A stretch of 64,000 bases of DNA from Pedobacter sp. HDW13. GTDB taxonomy: Bacteria > Bacteroidota > Bacteroidia > Sphingobacteriales > Sphingobacteriaceae. The position numbers and the translations under genes were made by a program. Every line of letters begins with the position of its first letter. Within the stretch, counting starts at the first letter, position 1. The notes under the pieces were generated by a model, which searched no databases, was not told the DNA's origin, and was given only the letters and a program-made list of their open reading frames with translations. Below are positions 32,680 through 42,263 of the stretch, piece after piece. The DNA lies in contig NZ_CP049868.1 of assembly GCF_011303555.1 (NCBI RefSeq), positions 372,001-436,000 on the forward strand. The letters run 5' to 3'.

Positions 32680-34050
32680 TTATTTGCTTAATTCAGCGAA
32701 ATATTTGTGGAATAAAGGCAATGTCTCAATTCCTTTGTAATAATTGTAGATATCGTATTTTTCGTTTGGCGAGTGCAGGGCATCGCTATCCAAACCGAAA
32801 CCAAAAAGTACCGATTTAATACCTAAAACATCTTCAAATAGCGCCACAATTGGAATACTACCACCACCACGGGTTGGAATAGCAGTTTTACCGAAACTAT
32901 CTTCAATAGCTTTTTCGGCAGCCTTATAAGCTACACTATCGGTTGGGGTTACCACCGGTTCGCCACCATGATGAGGGGTAACTTTTACCTTTACATTTTT
33001 AGGTGCAATGCTTTCGAAGTGTCTGGTAAAAATCTCAGCAATTTCTTCTGAGCTTTGGTTAGGCACCAAACGCATCGAAATTTTGGCGTTGGCTTTACTT
33101 GGCAATACTGTTTTAGCTCCCTCGCCAATATAACCGCTCCAGATCCCGTTAACTTCTAAAGTTGGTCTGGTACCGGTACGCTCTAAGGTAGAATAGCCCT
33201 TTTCGCCCCAAACTTCTTCAATATCAAGATCTTTTTTGTATTCAGCTTCATCATAAGGTGCTGCATTCAAGGCTTTTTTCTCTTCATCTGATAGTTCTAC
33301 CACTTTATCGTAAAAAGCAGGAATGGTGATGTGATTGTTTTCGTCATGCAAAGAAGCAATCATTTTGCAGAGAATAGTAGCTGGGTTTGCCACTGCACCA
33401 CCATAAACACCTGAGTGTAAATCACGGTTCGGCCCTACCACTTCTACTTCCATATAGGCAAGTCCACGCAATCCTGTTTCGATTGATGGATGCTCCATGC
33501 TAATCATCGAAGTATCAGAAATTAAAACCACATCAGCTTTCAGGCGTTCGGCATTGTCCTTAACAAAAATACCAAGATTAGCTGAGCCAACCTCTTCCTC
33601 ACCCTCAATCATAAACTTAACGTTGCAAGCCAGGGTATTGGTCTCCATCATCAGTTCGAATGCCTTTACGTGCATGTAAAACTGGCCTTTATCATCACAT
33701 GCACCACGTGCATAAATTTTACCATCGCGTACAGTTGGCTCGAAAGGCGGCGTATGCCATAATTCTAACGGATCAGCTGGCTGTACATCGTAGTGACCAT
33801 ATATTAAAACGGTGGGTAAAGAGGCATCAATAATTTTTTCGCCATAAACGATAGGATATCCGGCTGTTGGACAAATTTCTACGTTATCGGCTCCTGCATC
33901 CTTCAGTTTCTGTGCTACATAATCGGCCGTTTTTAAAACATCACCTTTATATTTAGGATCGGCACTAACCGATGGAAAACGCAATAATTCAAACAATTCA
34001 TCTAAAAAACGTTGTTTGTGCGTTTCTACATAATTTTTAATCTCTTGCAT
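32680..34050 (-). CDS. M20 family dipeptidase
   Basis: 456 residues, the usual size of CNDP-like M20 peptidases. Zinc site residues are visible: IYGHYDVQP (His and catalytic Asp), ARGACDDKGQ (bridging Asp), EGEEEVGS (catalytic Glu and metal Glu) and a late His near FGFGLDSDALHSPNE. The lid domain (about 190-340) contains DLHSGVYGG, contributing the His that completes the site in the partner subunit. There is no signal peptide, so it is cytoplasmic and probably cleaves di- and tripeptides with a broad preference. It has its own promoter region of 300 bp, shared with a divergent hydrolase gene. Confidence 0.92.
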   Translation of the reverse strand: MQEIKNYVETHKQRFLDELFELLRFPSVSADPKYKGDVLKTADYVAQKLKDAGADNVEICPTAGYPIVYGEKIIDASLPTVLIYGHYDVQPADPLELWHTPPFEPTVRDGKIYARGACDDKGQFYMHVKAFELMMETNTLACNVKFMIEGEEEVGSANLGIFVKDNAERLKADVVLISDTSMISMEHPSIETGLRGLAYMEVEVVGPNRDLHSGVYGGAVANPATILCKMIASLHDENNHITIPAFYDKVVELSDEEKKALNAAPYDEAEYKKDLDIEEVWGEKGYSTLERTGTRPTLEVNGIWSGYIGEGAKTVLPSKANAKISMRLVPNQSSEEIAEIFTRHFESIAPKNVKVKVTPHHGGEPVVTPTDSVAYKAAEKAIEDSFGKTAIPTRGGGSIPIVALFEDVLGIKSVLFGFGLDSDALHSPNEKYDIYNYYKGIETLPLFHKYFAELSK

Positions 34051-34349
34051 AACAAAATTAGTTTGGGCAAATATAGGTTTTACCTGATAAACGACGCAAA
34101 AAGGTGCCTGAATTTATCGTTACGAAATGGCAAAACGACGGTGTAACCGGTTAATTATCGCAACCTGATAATTTTAAATTGGTTTACGATTAATCCGCAT
34201 TTTTTTAAAATTCAAAACACGTATACCGAAAAAGACAAAAAAATGATTTATTGTTTGTAAAAAAGAAAAGTTATGGTATTAATTATATTTACTTTTTTGT
34301 ACATTGCGCACACAGATATCCTTAAACCTGCAAAGAAAGAAATTTTACA

Positions 34350-35333
34350 ATGAAGCATAGTGCACTAGTATTTTTATCGCTGCTACTGCTTTGTGTTTGC
34401 AATTCGTCTTTTGCGCAGGCTCCAGCCCCAAATCAAAATCCTACACGCGTAAGCTGTCCCGAAGCAGCTCAGTATTACTCGAAAGATAGTATTAACATTG
34501 TAACTTTTGGTGCCAGTACTGTTGAAGGTGTAAACGGACAGGGCTTTCAAACCATGTTAAAAAACAACTTTCTAAACTGCTATACCAATAAAATTATAGA
34601 TATAACCAACCATGGTATTGGCGGACAAACAACTTTTCAGGGGCTGCTTAGAATTGACAATGCTATAAGCAATAGAACGGGCTTTATTGTGATAGACATG
34701 GGCATTAACGATGCTGTATCAATTAGTTCGGGTAAAGGAAGTATTGCGGAAACCATTGCCAATATGCGCGCTTTTATTGTAGCCAGCCTGAAACAAAAGC
34801 TGGTACCTATTTTATGCACCCTGCAAAATGTAGATGATCGTAACATCAAATCCTATGTTGCCGTAAATGCGCACATTAAAAGTATAAATGCCGGATACAG
34901 ACGCCTGGCAGCAGAATACAAAATCTATCTTGCCGATGTAAACGCTGCCATGAGAAGAGATTTCTCGCTCTATCAGGATGCTTTTCACCCCAATACACGT
35001 GGTTATAGGCTAGTAAGTTATGTTATTTTCGATGCCATTAACAAAGCTATTTTTGATAAGTTCTTAAAATTTACCGTCACGCAGAACTACCCCAACCCTG
35101 CCTCCATGCAAACCTTCATTGATGTGGTTTTGCCCGAATCGGATAAAATCAATATCCAGATTTACGATTTAATGGGCCGCCTGGTTAAAACTGTTGTAAA
35201 CGAATACCTAAACACCGGAAAACACACGTTAGAGATTAACACTTCTACCTTTGTTCCAGGAATTTATTTCTTTAAAATCTCATCCGATTCGGGCCAGTAC
35301 AATGCTGCCAAAAAGTTTATCGTTGCGCGGTAA
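34350..35333 (+). CDS. SGNH/GDSL hydrolase with T9SS type A sorting domain
   Basis: 327 residues. Signal peptide (MKHSALVFLSLLLLCVCNSS, cleaved near FAQ). The SGNH core has TFGASTVEG (block I nucleophile Ser), a Gly in NHGIGGQTT, DMGINDAV (block III Asn) and YQDAFHPN (block V Asp-His). From about residue 240, QNYPNPASMQTFIDVVLPES and YDLMGRLVKTV..LEINTS..GIYFFKI form a Por-secretion C-terminal (type A) domain, so it leaves the cell by the type IX system and may be attached to the surface. Activity is probably esterase or acetylxylan-type; substrate unknown. Confidence 0.88.
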   Translation: MKHSALVFLSLLLLCVCNSSFAQAPAPNQNPTRVSCPEAAQYYSKDSINIVTFGASTVEGVNGQGFQTMLKNNFLNCYTNKIIDITNHGIGGQTTFQGLLRIDNAISNRTGFIVIDMGINDAVSISSGKGSIAETIANMRAFIVASLKQKLVPILCTLQNVDDRNIKSYVAVNAHIKSINAGYRRLAAEYKIYLADVNAAMRRDFSLYQDAFHPNTRGYRLVSYVIFDAINKAIFDKFLKFTVTQNYPNPASMQTFIDVVLPESDKINIQIYDLMGRLVKTVVNEYLNTGKHTLEINTSTFVPGIYFFKISSDSGQYNAAKKFIVAR

Positions 35334-35388
35334 CAAAACAATTAATGATTAGTCAGATAGCTGATTAAATTGTTTTATATCTTTAACA

Positions 35389-35931
35389 ATGCCAACAGAA
35401 ACATTTACCAATGAGGTGATCGATATCAATTCACTTCCGAAATATGAAGAAATAGAGCTCCAACATCCTCACTCCAATTACTGGAAAATTATTTGCATTA
35501 ACCTTTCTATTTTCTTAAGCATCATTGGAATAGGTGCGGCTGTTTTATTGATTTTCATCAAGGAAATCAGCGCATACGCCTTCTTAATAATCGCTGTTTA
35601 TGTGGCCCTTTTGGCTATACTATTCCTTCTTTACAGGATCAGCTTTAAGAAAAGAGGCTATGCAATCCGTACACACGATGTGATATACAAAAGCGGTATC
35701 ATTGCAGAATCTACTACAATTGTACCTTTAAACAGGATTCAGCACATCGAGCTTAACGAAGGTATTTTATCCAGGGCTTTTCATTTGGGTTCTTTGCAGC
35801 TCTTTACTGCAGGCGGCCAAACAGGTCATATCCACATTTCGGGCATACCTATTGAAGAAGCCAAAAATATCAGAGACCTGCTACTGAAAAAACTGGATTT
35901 AATTGATAACCAAACCGTTGCCTCAGCATAA
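35389..35931 (+). CDS. PH-domain membrane protein (bPH2, YdbS-like)
   Basis: 180 residues. Two TM helices (about 33-60 and 65-85) are followed by a bacterial PH domain of the bPH2 type with FKKRGYAIRTHDVIYKSGI, TTIVPLNRIQHIELNEGILSR and LGSLQLFTAG. The R-I-Q-H-I pattern is the family hallmark. YdbS-type proteins occur as a pair with a longer YdbT-type protein; together they confer resistance to some compounds in Bacillus and may act in lipid or antibiotic response. Its TAA overlaps the start of the longer gene (TAATG). Confidence 0.85.
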   Translation: MPTETFTNEVIDINSLPKYEEIELQHPHSNYWKIICINLSIFLSIIGIGAAVLLIFIKEISAYAFLIIAVYVALLAILFLLYRISFKKRGYAIRTHDVIYKSGIIAESTTIVPLNRIQHIELNEGILSRAFHLGSLQLFTAGGQTGHIHISGIPIEEAKNIRDLLLKKLDLIDNQTVASA

Positions 35932-37436
35932 TGAACAACGATTTTAGTAAACCCCAGCGACAATCGGCAGCCGGAATCGTAATCATGGCTGCGCACACCA
36001 CCTTAAGCATTGGCCGGGCATTTATCTTCTTTATTATTTACGCTTTTGTAAAAATTCAAAGTGCATATTTAATTTATGTGCTATTGAGCCTGGCGGTAAT
36101 GATTTTGGGGAGTTTCTTGTTTGCCTACTTATGGTATGTAAAATTCACTTTCTTTTTAGATAAAGAAAAACAGGAATTTGTGGTAAATAAAGGGATATTC
36201 AACCGCGACCAGGTAATTATCCAGCTCGATAAAATCCAGCAGGTTAACATCAATCAATCTATCCTGCAGAAAATTATAGGTGTTTACGGTTTAAAAATAG
36301 ATACCGCTGGCGCTCATGGCGAAGAAGTAAGCATCAAAGCCATTGATGAAACCTCTGCATATAACCTCAAAGCACATTTACTCCATAAAAAAGTTGCTAT
36401 TGAAAACCAACCGGAAACGGCCGAAGAGGCTCAAATTGTTGAGGAAACCCCGTTTTTAAGAATCAGCTCATGGACTTTATTTAAGGTTGGACTCACATCA
36501 AATTATGGCCAGAGCCTGGCACTGCTTGCCGCATTCTTTTACACTGTAATTTACGAAGGAAAGCAACTGCTGGATACTTTTAAAATTGATAAAAATGCAA
36601 TAGAAAGTACCGTTACCGGCATGTTAACCATTGTAACCGCATTTATTTTAATTGGTGTATTGCTGGTTGTGTTGCTGATAATTAATATGGTTAGGACTTT
36701 TTATAAGTATTTTGAACTTCAAATCAGTCAGCATAAAGATGCCCTGCTCCTCTCATCAGGATTAATTGCGAAGAAAAACACACTGGTTAACCCAGCCAAG
36801 GTGCAGATTACCAAATACAGCCAAAACTATTTCCAGAAGAAGCTAAATATGCTGAATGTAAATTTAAAGCAGGCACATTTTGGCGAAAGTAAGAAAGGAC
36901 ATGAAATGCAGGGCAATACCATGGAAATTCCGGGCTGTAACCCTACCGAGCGCGATGAATTGCTACGTATGATATTGAGCAAGCTTCCAAAGCCAGGTAA
37001 AACCTTTATTCCCGACTGGCGTTTTTTAAATCTGCCTATTTTCTTTAAACTCGTTTTGCCTGTGATTATTTTTCTGATTATAGCTCTAAATGTTCCAGAG
37101 GTTAAGCCCTTTATAGCGGCAGCTGCTATTTATCTGGTTACAGGCATAGTAATGATTTATATCAGTTTTAAAAAGCACCGTATTTCGGTTAGCGATGAGT
37201 TTATTGTAAAAAAGAGTGGTATCTGGGATATTTCGCACGAAATTATAACACCTGCTAAAATACAAGCCATCACTACTTTTCAATATCCATGGCATAAAGG
37301 TGTAGATGTTGGCCATTTGTGCCTGCACACTGCTGCAGGTCAGATTCGCTTTAAATATGGTAACTATACCGAAATTAAACAACTGGTAAACTATTGGCTA
37401 TACCAGGTAGAGCATCGGAATGAAAGCTGGATGTAA
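35931..37436 (+). CDS. PH-domain membrane protein (bPH2, YdbT-like)
   Basis: 501 residues. About six TM helices in three pairs, each pair followed by a bPH2 module: FVVNKGIFNRDQVIIQLDKIQ (about 80-100), SSGLIAKKNTLVNPAKVQ (about 278-295) and VKKSGIWDISHEIITPAKIQ (about 425-445). Each has the K-I-Q end seen in bPH2 repeats. The stop of the short partner overlaps its start by 1 nt, so the pair is made together and probably forms one complex in the inner membrane. Exact function unknown; the family is linked to lipid handling or peptide resistance. Confidence 0.85.
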   Translation: MNNDFSKPQRQSAAGIVIMAAHTTLSIGRAFIFFIIYAFVKIQSAYLIYVLLSLAVMILGSFLFAYLWYVKFTFFLDKEKQEFVVNKGIFNRDQVIIQLDKIQQVNINQSILQKIIGVYGLKIDTAGAHGEEVSIKAIDETSAYNLKAHLLHKKVAIENQPETAEEAQIVEETPFLRISSWTLFKVGLTSNYGQSLALLAAFFYTVIYEGKQLLDTFKIDKNAIESTVTGMLTIVTAFILIGVLLVVLLIINMVRTFYKYFELQISQHKDALLLSSGLIAKKNTLVNPAKVQITKYSQNYFQKKLNMLNVNLKQAHFGESKKGHEMQGNTMEIPGCNPTERDELLRMILSKLPKPGKTFIPDWRFLNLPIFFKLVLPVIIFLIIALNVPEVKPFIAAAAIYLVTGIVMIYISFKKHRISVSDEFIVKKSGIWDISHEIITPAKIQAITTFQYPWHKGVDVGHLCLHTAAGQIRFKYGNYTEIKQLVNYWLYQVEHRNESWM

Positions 37437-37484
37437 ACAGGATAGCAGTTGCCCGGTTTTAAAACCAGGCAACTGAATCGTGCA

Positions 37485-38369
37485 TTAGCTATTGTATGCT
37501 ACAGCAAACTCAGCTGCAAAATCCTGAAGAGTAGCACCTCCTAAAACGGGTTTGTTCTTAAAATAATCTACAAAAAGTACATTGCTCCTGATGGCATCGC
37601 CCATTTCTACATAGTTTTTGGCAATTTCTTCCGGTAAGCCAGCTCCTGTCATTCCGTTAAAAGCATCTTCATCGCTAAATTCGATCCATGGTAACGCTGG
37701 TTTACTTACTGCAGTACCCAAAGCTTTAGCTACATCTGCTGGCGTACTTTCATCATCGCTGGCTACATACTGCACACTTTTTCCTGCAAAATCATCTTCA
37801 AATGCTTCGGCAGCTACCTTAGCAATGTGGCCTGGGTGCACTAATACCAATTTTGCATCGGCACCAAAGTTAGAACCTAAAATATTGGCATGTTTGACCA
37901 TATCAACATTGGCCAGAAAATTAATATAGAAATAACCTGCACGCAAATGCTTTACGGCTACTCCATCCAGTTGGGCAAAAGTTTTTTCTACTTCATGCAA
38001 TCCGGCAATTGGCCCTGTTCCATCTGGCAAATCAGCACCTACGCTGCTTAGATTCACTACCTTCTTAACACCCGATTGCTGAATGGCTACAGCATAGTTT
38101 TTACCAATTTCGCTAATATAAGCCTTAAAATTAGGCACCGAAAAATCGGGAGGTACCATAGTGTAAACAGCATCTGCACCCGTAAAGGCTGCTGTTAAAA
38201 ATGCAGTATCGGCTACGCTGCCAATTAACGGGATAGCGCCCATTGCTTTAATGGCTTCAGCCCTATCGGGATTGCTGCTGATAATTTTTACTTCGTAACC
38301 TTTGGCAACCAAAGTTTCGGCAATTGGCTTGGTAATATTTCCTAAAGATCCTGTTAATGTTATTTTCAT
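37485..38369 (-). CDS. NmrA-like NAD(P)-binding protein
   Basis: 294 residues. The N-terminus ITLTGSLGNITKPIAETLVAKGY is a short-chain-type Rossmann motif (Gly-x-x-Gly-x-x). It continues VKIISSNPDRA, VYTMVPPDF and VVNLSSVGADLP, and lacks the SDR YxxxK catalytic pair, as in NmrA/HSCARG and YtfG-type proteins. These bind NADP(H) as redox sensors or reduce quinones. It is divergent from an HxlR regulator whose operator candidate lies between the two genes, the usual arrangement in which the regulator controls a quinone or reactive-electrophile response. Confidence 0.85.
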   Translation of the reverse strand: MKITLTGSLGNITKPIAETLVAKGYEVKIISSNPDRAEAIKAMGAIPLIGSVADTAFLTAAFTGADAVYTMVPPDFSVPNFKAYISEIGKNYAVAIQQSGVKKVVNLSSVGADLPDGTGPIAGLHEVEKTFAQLDGVAVKHLRAGYFYINFLANVDMVKHANILGSNFGADAKLVLVHPGHIAKVAAEAFEDDFAGKSVQYVASDDESTPADVAKALGTAVSKPALPWIEFSDEDAFNGMTGAGLPEEIAKNYVEMGDAIRSNVLFVDYFKNKPVLGGATLQDFAAEFAVAYNS

Positions 38370-38413
38370 GATATTTTGTTTTTAAATTATGAATACAAAG
38401 TTATATTTGCACT

Positions 38414-38429
38414 TACTTTTATACAAGTA
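38414..38429. promoter_or_regulatory. Candidate HxlR operator in the divergent promoter
   Basis: TACTT (38414-38418) and AAGTA (38425-38429) form a dyad with a 6-bp spacer, 20 bp before the hxlR-type start and 45 bp before the NmrA-like start. HxlR/MarR dimers bind dyads like this, so both genes may be controlled. Confidence 0.5.
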
Positions 38430-38449
38430 CTTACCCCAAAGTATGTAAC

Positions 38450-38803
38450 ATGACAGCGATTAAAGAGAGTTCGACCAGGAATTTTAACAAGGGCGTGGCA
38501 CTAACCAGCTGCCCGGTAACCTTTGTAATGGAAAAAATTGGTGGTTACTGGAAACCGATTATTATTTACCATTTAATGAGTGGTCCCAAGCGCTACAGCG
38601 AATTGAAACGGGCCATCCCGCAGATTACCGAAAAAATGCTGATCCAACATTTAAAGCAGTTACAGACCGATGATATTGTATACAGGGACGCACAAGCCGT
38701 TGTTCCGCCTGTTGTTACCTACAGCCTTACCAAACCTGGCGAGGATCTTTTCGCCGTGCTCGACTCAATGGTAGATTGGGCAGTTAAAAATGGTTCTGTT
38801 TAA
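38450..38803 (+). CDS. HxlR-family transcriptional regulator
   Basis: 117 residues, the family's usual length. An N-terminal Cys (TSCPVTFVMEKIGGYWKPII) is the sensing position in HypR/YodB-type members, where it reacts with electrophiles or quinones. The winged helix is YHLMSGPKRYSELKRAIPQITEKMLIQHLKQLQ (positions 37-69), with the wing reaching VVTYSLTKPG. It binds DNA as a dimer, probably at the dyad at 38414-38429, and represses itself and the divergent NmrA-like gene. Confidence 0.92.
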   Translation: MTAIKESSTRNFNKGVALTSCPVTFVMEKIGGYWKPIIIYHLMSGPKRYSELKRAIPQITEKMLIQHLKQLQTDDIVYRDAQAVVPPVVTYSLTKPGEDLFAVLDSMVDWAVKNGSV

Positions 38804-38858
38804 TCTTGGTATGCGGATAGGTCTTAGCTATTTATTTAGGATAAAAAATTATCTATAT

Positions 38859-38866
38859 TAGTTTTG
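38859..38866 (+). promoter_or_regulatory. Candidate Bacteroidota -7 box
   Basis: TAGTTTTG matches TAnnTTTG, 17 nt before the ATG of the membrane protein gene. No clear -33 box. Confidence 0.35.
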
Positions 38867-38883
38867 GAAATTAATGCTCAAAA

Positions 38884-39666
38884 ATGCTTAAAGAAGAAAA
38901 AATTAATGCCCTGGCACAAATGTTCAGAAGCGAAGCTTACGAATTTGAAATAGAAAATTTCATCAAAGCAAACGCCAAGGATGATGATGACGCTAAGGAT
39001 ATAACCGAAAAAGCAAAAGAAATTGTTCTACAGGAAAAATTAAAACATCTACCCAAAAGAAATTTAATGATTTTCTCTGCCTGGACAATAGGTGTAATAA
39101 TCTCTTTTTATCTCTTCTATTCCATTATTCCTTATCAAGATGTTATAGGTTACACCACTTTACTATCTATCATTGGGGCTCTTGTTGTTTGCTTTTTTAT
39201 TTTACACGCATATGCATATTATGGAACCTGGACGGTTGATTTTCTAAAAGTATTAGACAAGCCAAACATCCAATACAGCTTTGCCATTATTTTTCTAATC
39301 CCCTGCTTTATTTTGGCTTTTCTATTCTCTGAAAAATTCGATTATGCCGAAAATGAACTCTTACAGTCATCAAAGATACAAACAATAGGTACTGTAATTT
39401 CTGGTAATTCAACCGAGTATAAAAGAGTGCTCCATGGTGGAACTGGAATGAAAACAAATAAAGTAAATGTAAAATTTGTAACCAAAGAGGGAAAGGAATT
39501 TATAATTACAAAGGAAATCGATGGTTACAATTATTCCAGAAAATTTTATAAAGGCTTGGAAGTAGATGTTATATATTCAAAAAACAATCCCAAAAACATG
39601 CAATTAATTAATTTGGAGAGCCTACCGGAGCTTCCTGTCGATTTTGACAATATATATCCACATTAA
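38884..39666 (+). CDS. DUF3592-like membrane protein
   Basis: 260 residues. The N-terminal 60 residues are charged and cytoplasmic. Four TM helices lie at about 63-80, 90-110, 137-156 and possibly one short reentrant segment between. The C-terminal domain (about 170-250) reads TIGTVISGNSTEYKRVL, KVNVKFVTKEGKEFII, LEVDVIYSKNNPKNMQLIN, the beta pattern of DUF3592, in which a small beta sandwich faces the periplasm. Function not known. The last strand ends with DFDNIYPH, no sorting signal. It is a single gene. Confidence 0.6.
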   Translation: MLKEEKINALAQMFRSEAYEFEIENFIKANAKDDDDAKDITEKAKEIVLQEKLKHLPKRNLMIFSAWTIGVIISFYLFYSIIPYQDVIGYTTLLSIIGALVVCFFILHAYAYYGTWTVDFLKVLDKPNIQYSFAIIFLIPCFILAFLFSEKFDYAENELLQSSKIQTIGTVISGNSTEYKRVLHGGTGMKTNKVNVKFVTKEGKEFIITKEIDGYNYSRKFYKGLEVDVIYSKNNPKNMQLINLESLPELPVDFDNIYPH

Positions 39667-39772
39667 ATCACACAAAAGAATAAGCAAACATGCTTACAAT
39701 ATTTTGATTTGGCTTTTCAAAAAAAATCAGGTTCTATTTCTCCACAATCTCATTAAAAAACCAGGGAATTCT

Positions 39773-39780
39773 TATTTTTG
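39773..39780 (+). promoter_or_regulatory. Candidate -7 box deciding the uvrD start
   Basis: TATTTTTG matches TAnnTTTG. Transcription would begin about 7 nt on, so the TTG at 39778 cannot be the start codon; the TTG at 39805 is the better choice. Confidence 0.5.
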
Positions 39781-39804
39781 AACCTCAAAAAAATAGGAGC
39801 CGAA

Positions 39805-42105
39805 TTGGATTATTTAGAAGGATTAAACCCGCAGCAAAGAGCTGCAGTAGAGAATACAAAAGGACCAGTAATGATTGTTGCAGGTGCCGGATCTGGTAAA
39901 ACCCGCGTAATTACGTTCCGCGTGGCCCACCTCATCCAAACCGGTACCGATCCGTTTAATATATTGGTATTAACCTTTACCAACAAAGCCAGTAAAGATA
40001 TGCGCGAGCGTATCGGTAAAGTTGTTGGTGCCGAGGCAAAAAACATCTGGATGGGAACCTTCCACTCCGTGTTTGCCAAAATTTTACGTGTTGAAGCCGA
40101 AAAAATCGGTTATCCGAACAATTTTACCATTTACGATACCGACGATAGTAAAAGCGTACTTAGGGCCATTTTGAAAGAAATGCAGCTCGATGATAAATTA
40201 TATGCTGCCAATTTTGTTTTTAGCCGTATTTCTTCTGCTAAAAATAACCTGATCTCCTGGGGCGAATACCAGGCTAACGATCAGATCCAGGCCGAAGATA
40301 TCCAGAATAAACGCCCTTTAATTGGCCAGATATACGAAACCTATGCCAAACGTTGTTTCAGGGCTGGCGCAATGGATTTCGACGATTTATTGTTCAAAAC
40401 CAATATCCTACTTAAAGAACACCCGGATGTGCTGAATAAATACCAACAAAAATTCAGGTACCTAATGGTGGATGAGTACCAGGATACCAACTTTTCGCAG
40501 TATACCATTGTGAAAAAGCTGGCTGCTGCTTATCAGAATATCTGCGTTGTGGGCGATGATGCACAGAGTATCTACGCTTTCCGTGGGGCAAATATCCAGA
40601 ACATCTTAAATTTCGAACGCGATTATCCAGATTTAAAAGTATATAAGTTAGAGCAAAATTACCGCTCTACCCAAAATATTGTTGATGCAGCAAGCAGTAT
40701 CATTGCCAACAACAAAAACCAGCTCGAAAAAAATGTCTTTTCTGACAATGAACCTGGCGAACGCATTAAAGTTTCTCGTGCTTTTACCGACAATGAAGAA
40801 GGTAAATTGGTTGCCGAAGCCATTATCCAGGAACGGACCAGTAAAGGACTTCAGCATAGTGATTTTGCCATTTTATACCGTACCAATGCCCAAAGCAGGG
40901 CCATGGAGGAGGGTTTGCGTAAATTAAACATCCCTTATAAAATATTTGGTGGTCAATCTTTCTACCAGCGCAAAGAGATTAAAGATTTAATTGCCTACTT
41001 CCGCTTAACTTTTAATCCGAAGGATGAAGAGGCCATAAAAAGGGTAATTAACTACCCTAAACGCGGTATTGGCGATACCTCTGTAGATAAAATCATTGTA
41101 GCTGCCGATCAGCATGGCAAAACCATGTGGGAAGTTATTGCTAATGCCCACATGTATGTAGATGGCCGTTTAGCTAACCAGCTGAACGATTTTGCTACGA
41201 TGGTGCAAAGCTTCCAGGCCGAAGCCAAAAAGCTGGATGCTTACGATGCAGCTTTATTTATTGCGCAACATGCCGGTATTTTAAAAGAATTATATACCGA
41301 CGATAGCGTGGAAGGCCGTAGCCGTTACGAAAACATCCAGGAATTGTTAAATGGTATTAAGGAATTCGCTGAACGGGAAGATATCGAGGAAAAAGGCCTT
41401 GAAGTTTTTATGCAGGATGTTGCCCTTTTAACAAACGATGACAAAGATGGTGATAAAAACAAGGATAGCGTTTCCTTAATGACCATTCACTCGGCAAAAG
41501 GTTTGGAGTTTAAGAACGTATTTATAGTGGGATTGGAAGAAAATCTTTTCCCTTCTCAAATGTCGCTCACCAACCGTACCGATTTAGAAGAGGAACGTCG
41601 TTTGTTTTATGTGGCCATTACCCGGGCCGAGGTAAAATTAACCTTAACCTATGCTACTTCGCGTTACCGTTGGGGAACTTTAACCAACTGCGAGCCAAGT
41701 CGTTTCATCAACGAAATTAATCCGAAGTTTCTGGAATTGGATGTTAAACCAGCCAGATCTAACTCAATTGAAGGCAGTTTTGATGATGAACGCAAAACCT
41801 GGACTTCGCAGCCACGCGATTTCTTCAGTAATCCTAAACCTGCTGGAACAACAACTTCTACCCCACCCGTACGCCCCAAAACCACCACTTTACTGGCTAA
41901 AGCCCATGTACCCACAGCTGGTTTTGCACCTTCGCAACCGCACGAATTTCAGGGCGGCATGGAAGTGGAACATGAAAAATTCGGTTTTGGAAAGATAATC
42001 AGTTTAGAAGGGTCACTACCTGATGTTAAGGCAACGGTATTTTTTCAAGGGTTGGGTAATAAGCAATTGCTACTCAAATTTGCAAAACTGATGATTGTGA
42101 AGTAG
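39805..42105 (+). CDS. UvrD/PcrA-type SF1A DNA helicase
   Basis: 766 residues from the TTG at 39805 (MDYLEGLNPQQRAAV), the normal family N-terminus. SF1A motifs in order: Q-motif LNPQQRAAV, Walker A AGAGSGKTR, TFTNKASKDM (Ia), VDEYQDTN (II), GDDAQSIYAFRGA (III), LEQNYRST (IV), IHSAKGLEF (V) and FYVAITRAEVKL (VI). The C-terminus has a Tudor-like GMEVEHEKFGFGKI..FFQGLGNKQLLLKFAKL, typical of PcrA/UvrD and used to bind RNA polymerase in relatives. It unwinds DNA 3'-5' in mismatch and nucleotide-excision repair and clears replication conflicts. Confidence 0.95.
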   Translation: MDYLEGLNPQQRAAVENTKGPVMIVAGAGSGKTRVITFRVAHLIQTGTDPFNILVLTFTNKASKDMRERIGKVVGAEAKNIWMGTFHSVFAKILRVEAEKIGYPNNFTIYDTDDSKSVLRAILKEMQLDDKLYAANFVFSRISSAKNNLISWGEYQANDQIQAEDIQNKRPLIGQIYETYAKRCFRAGAMDFDDLLFKTNILLKEHPDVLNKYQQKFRYLMVDEYQDTNFSQYTIVKKLAAAYQNICVVGDDAQSIYAFRGANIQNILNFERDYPDLKVYKLEQNYRSTQNIVDAASSIIANNKNQLEKNVFSDNEPGERIKVSRAFTDNEEGKLVAEAIIQERTSKGLQHSDFAILYRTNAQSRAMEEGLRKLNIPYKIFGGQSFYQRKEIKDLIAYFRLTFNPKDEEAIKRVINYPKRGIGDTSVDKIIVAADQHGKTMWEVIANAHMYVDGRLANQLNDFATMVQSFQAEAKKLDAYDAALFIAQHAGILKELYTDDSVEGRSRYENIQELLNGIKEFAEREDIEEKGLEVFMQDVALLTNDDKDGDKNKDSVSLMTIHSAKGLEFKNVFIVGLEENLFPSQMSLTNRTDLEEERRLFYVAITRAEVKLTLTYATSRYRWGTLTNCEPSRFINEINPKFLELDVKPARSNSIEGSFDDERKTWTSQPRDFFSNPKPAGTTTSTPPVRPKTTTLLAKAHVPTAGFAPSQPHEFQGGMEVEHEKFGFGKIISLEGSLPDVKATVFFQGLGNKQLLLKFAKLMIVK

Positions 42106-42117
42106 TTTTCTATAAAT

Positions 42118-42188
42118 TGTCACCCTGAGCCTGTCGAAGGGCTTACCTCAACACTTTTGGAGGCGTTTCGACAGGTTCAACGTGACAA
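42118..42188. repeat. Intergenic palindrome, CACCCTGAGCCTGTCGAA type
   Basis: TTGTCAC and GTGACAA close a long imperfect hairpin whose inner arms are CCTGTCGAA and TTTCGACAGG. This repeat family is common in bacterial intergenic DNA; it also may act as terminator for the helicase gene. Confidence 0.7.
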
Positions 42189-42263
42189 CTAAAGTTTAGA
42201 TGCGCTTTTTGTTACCAATATAAGGATGCGAATTGTTAAGAAAATAATTTAAATCCATTCCCT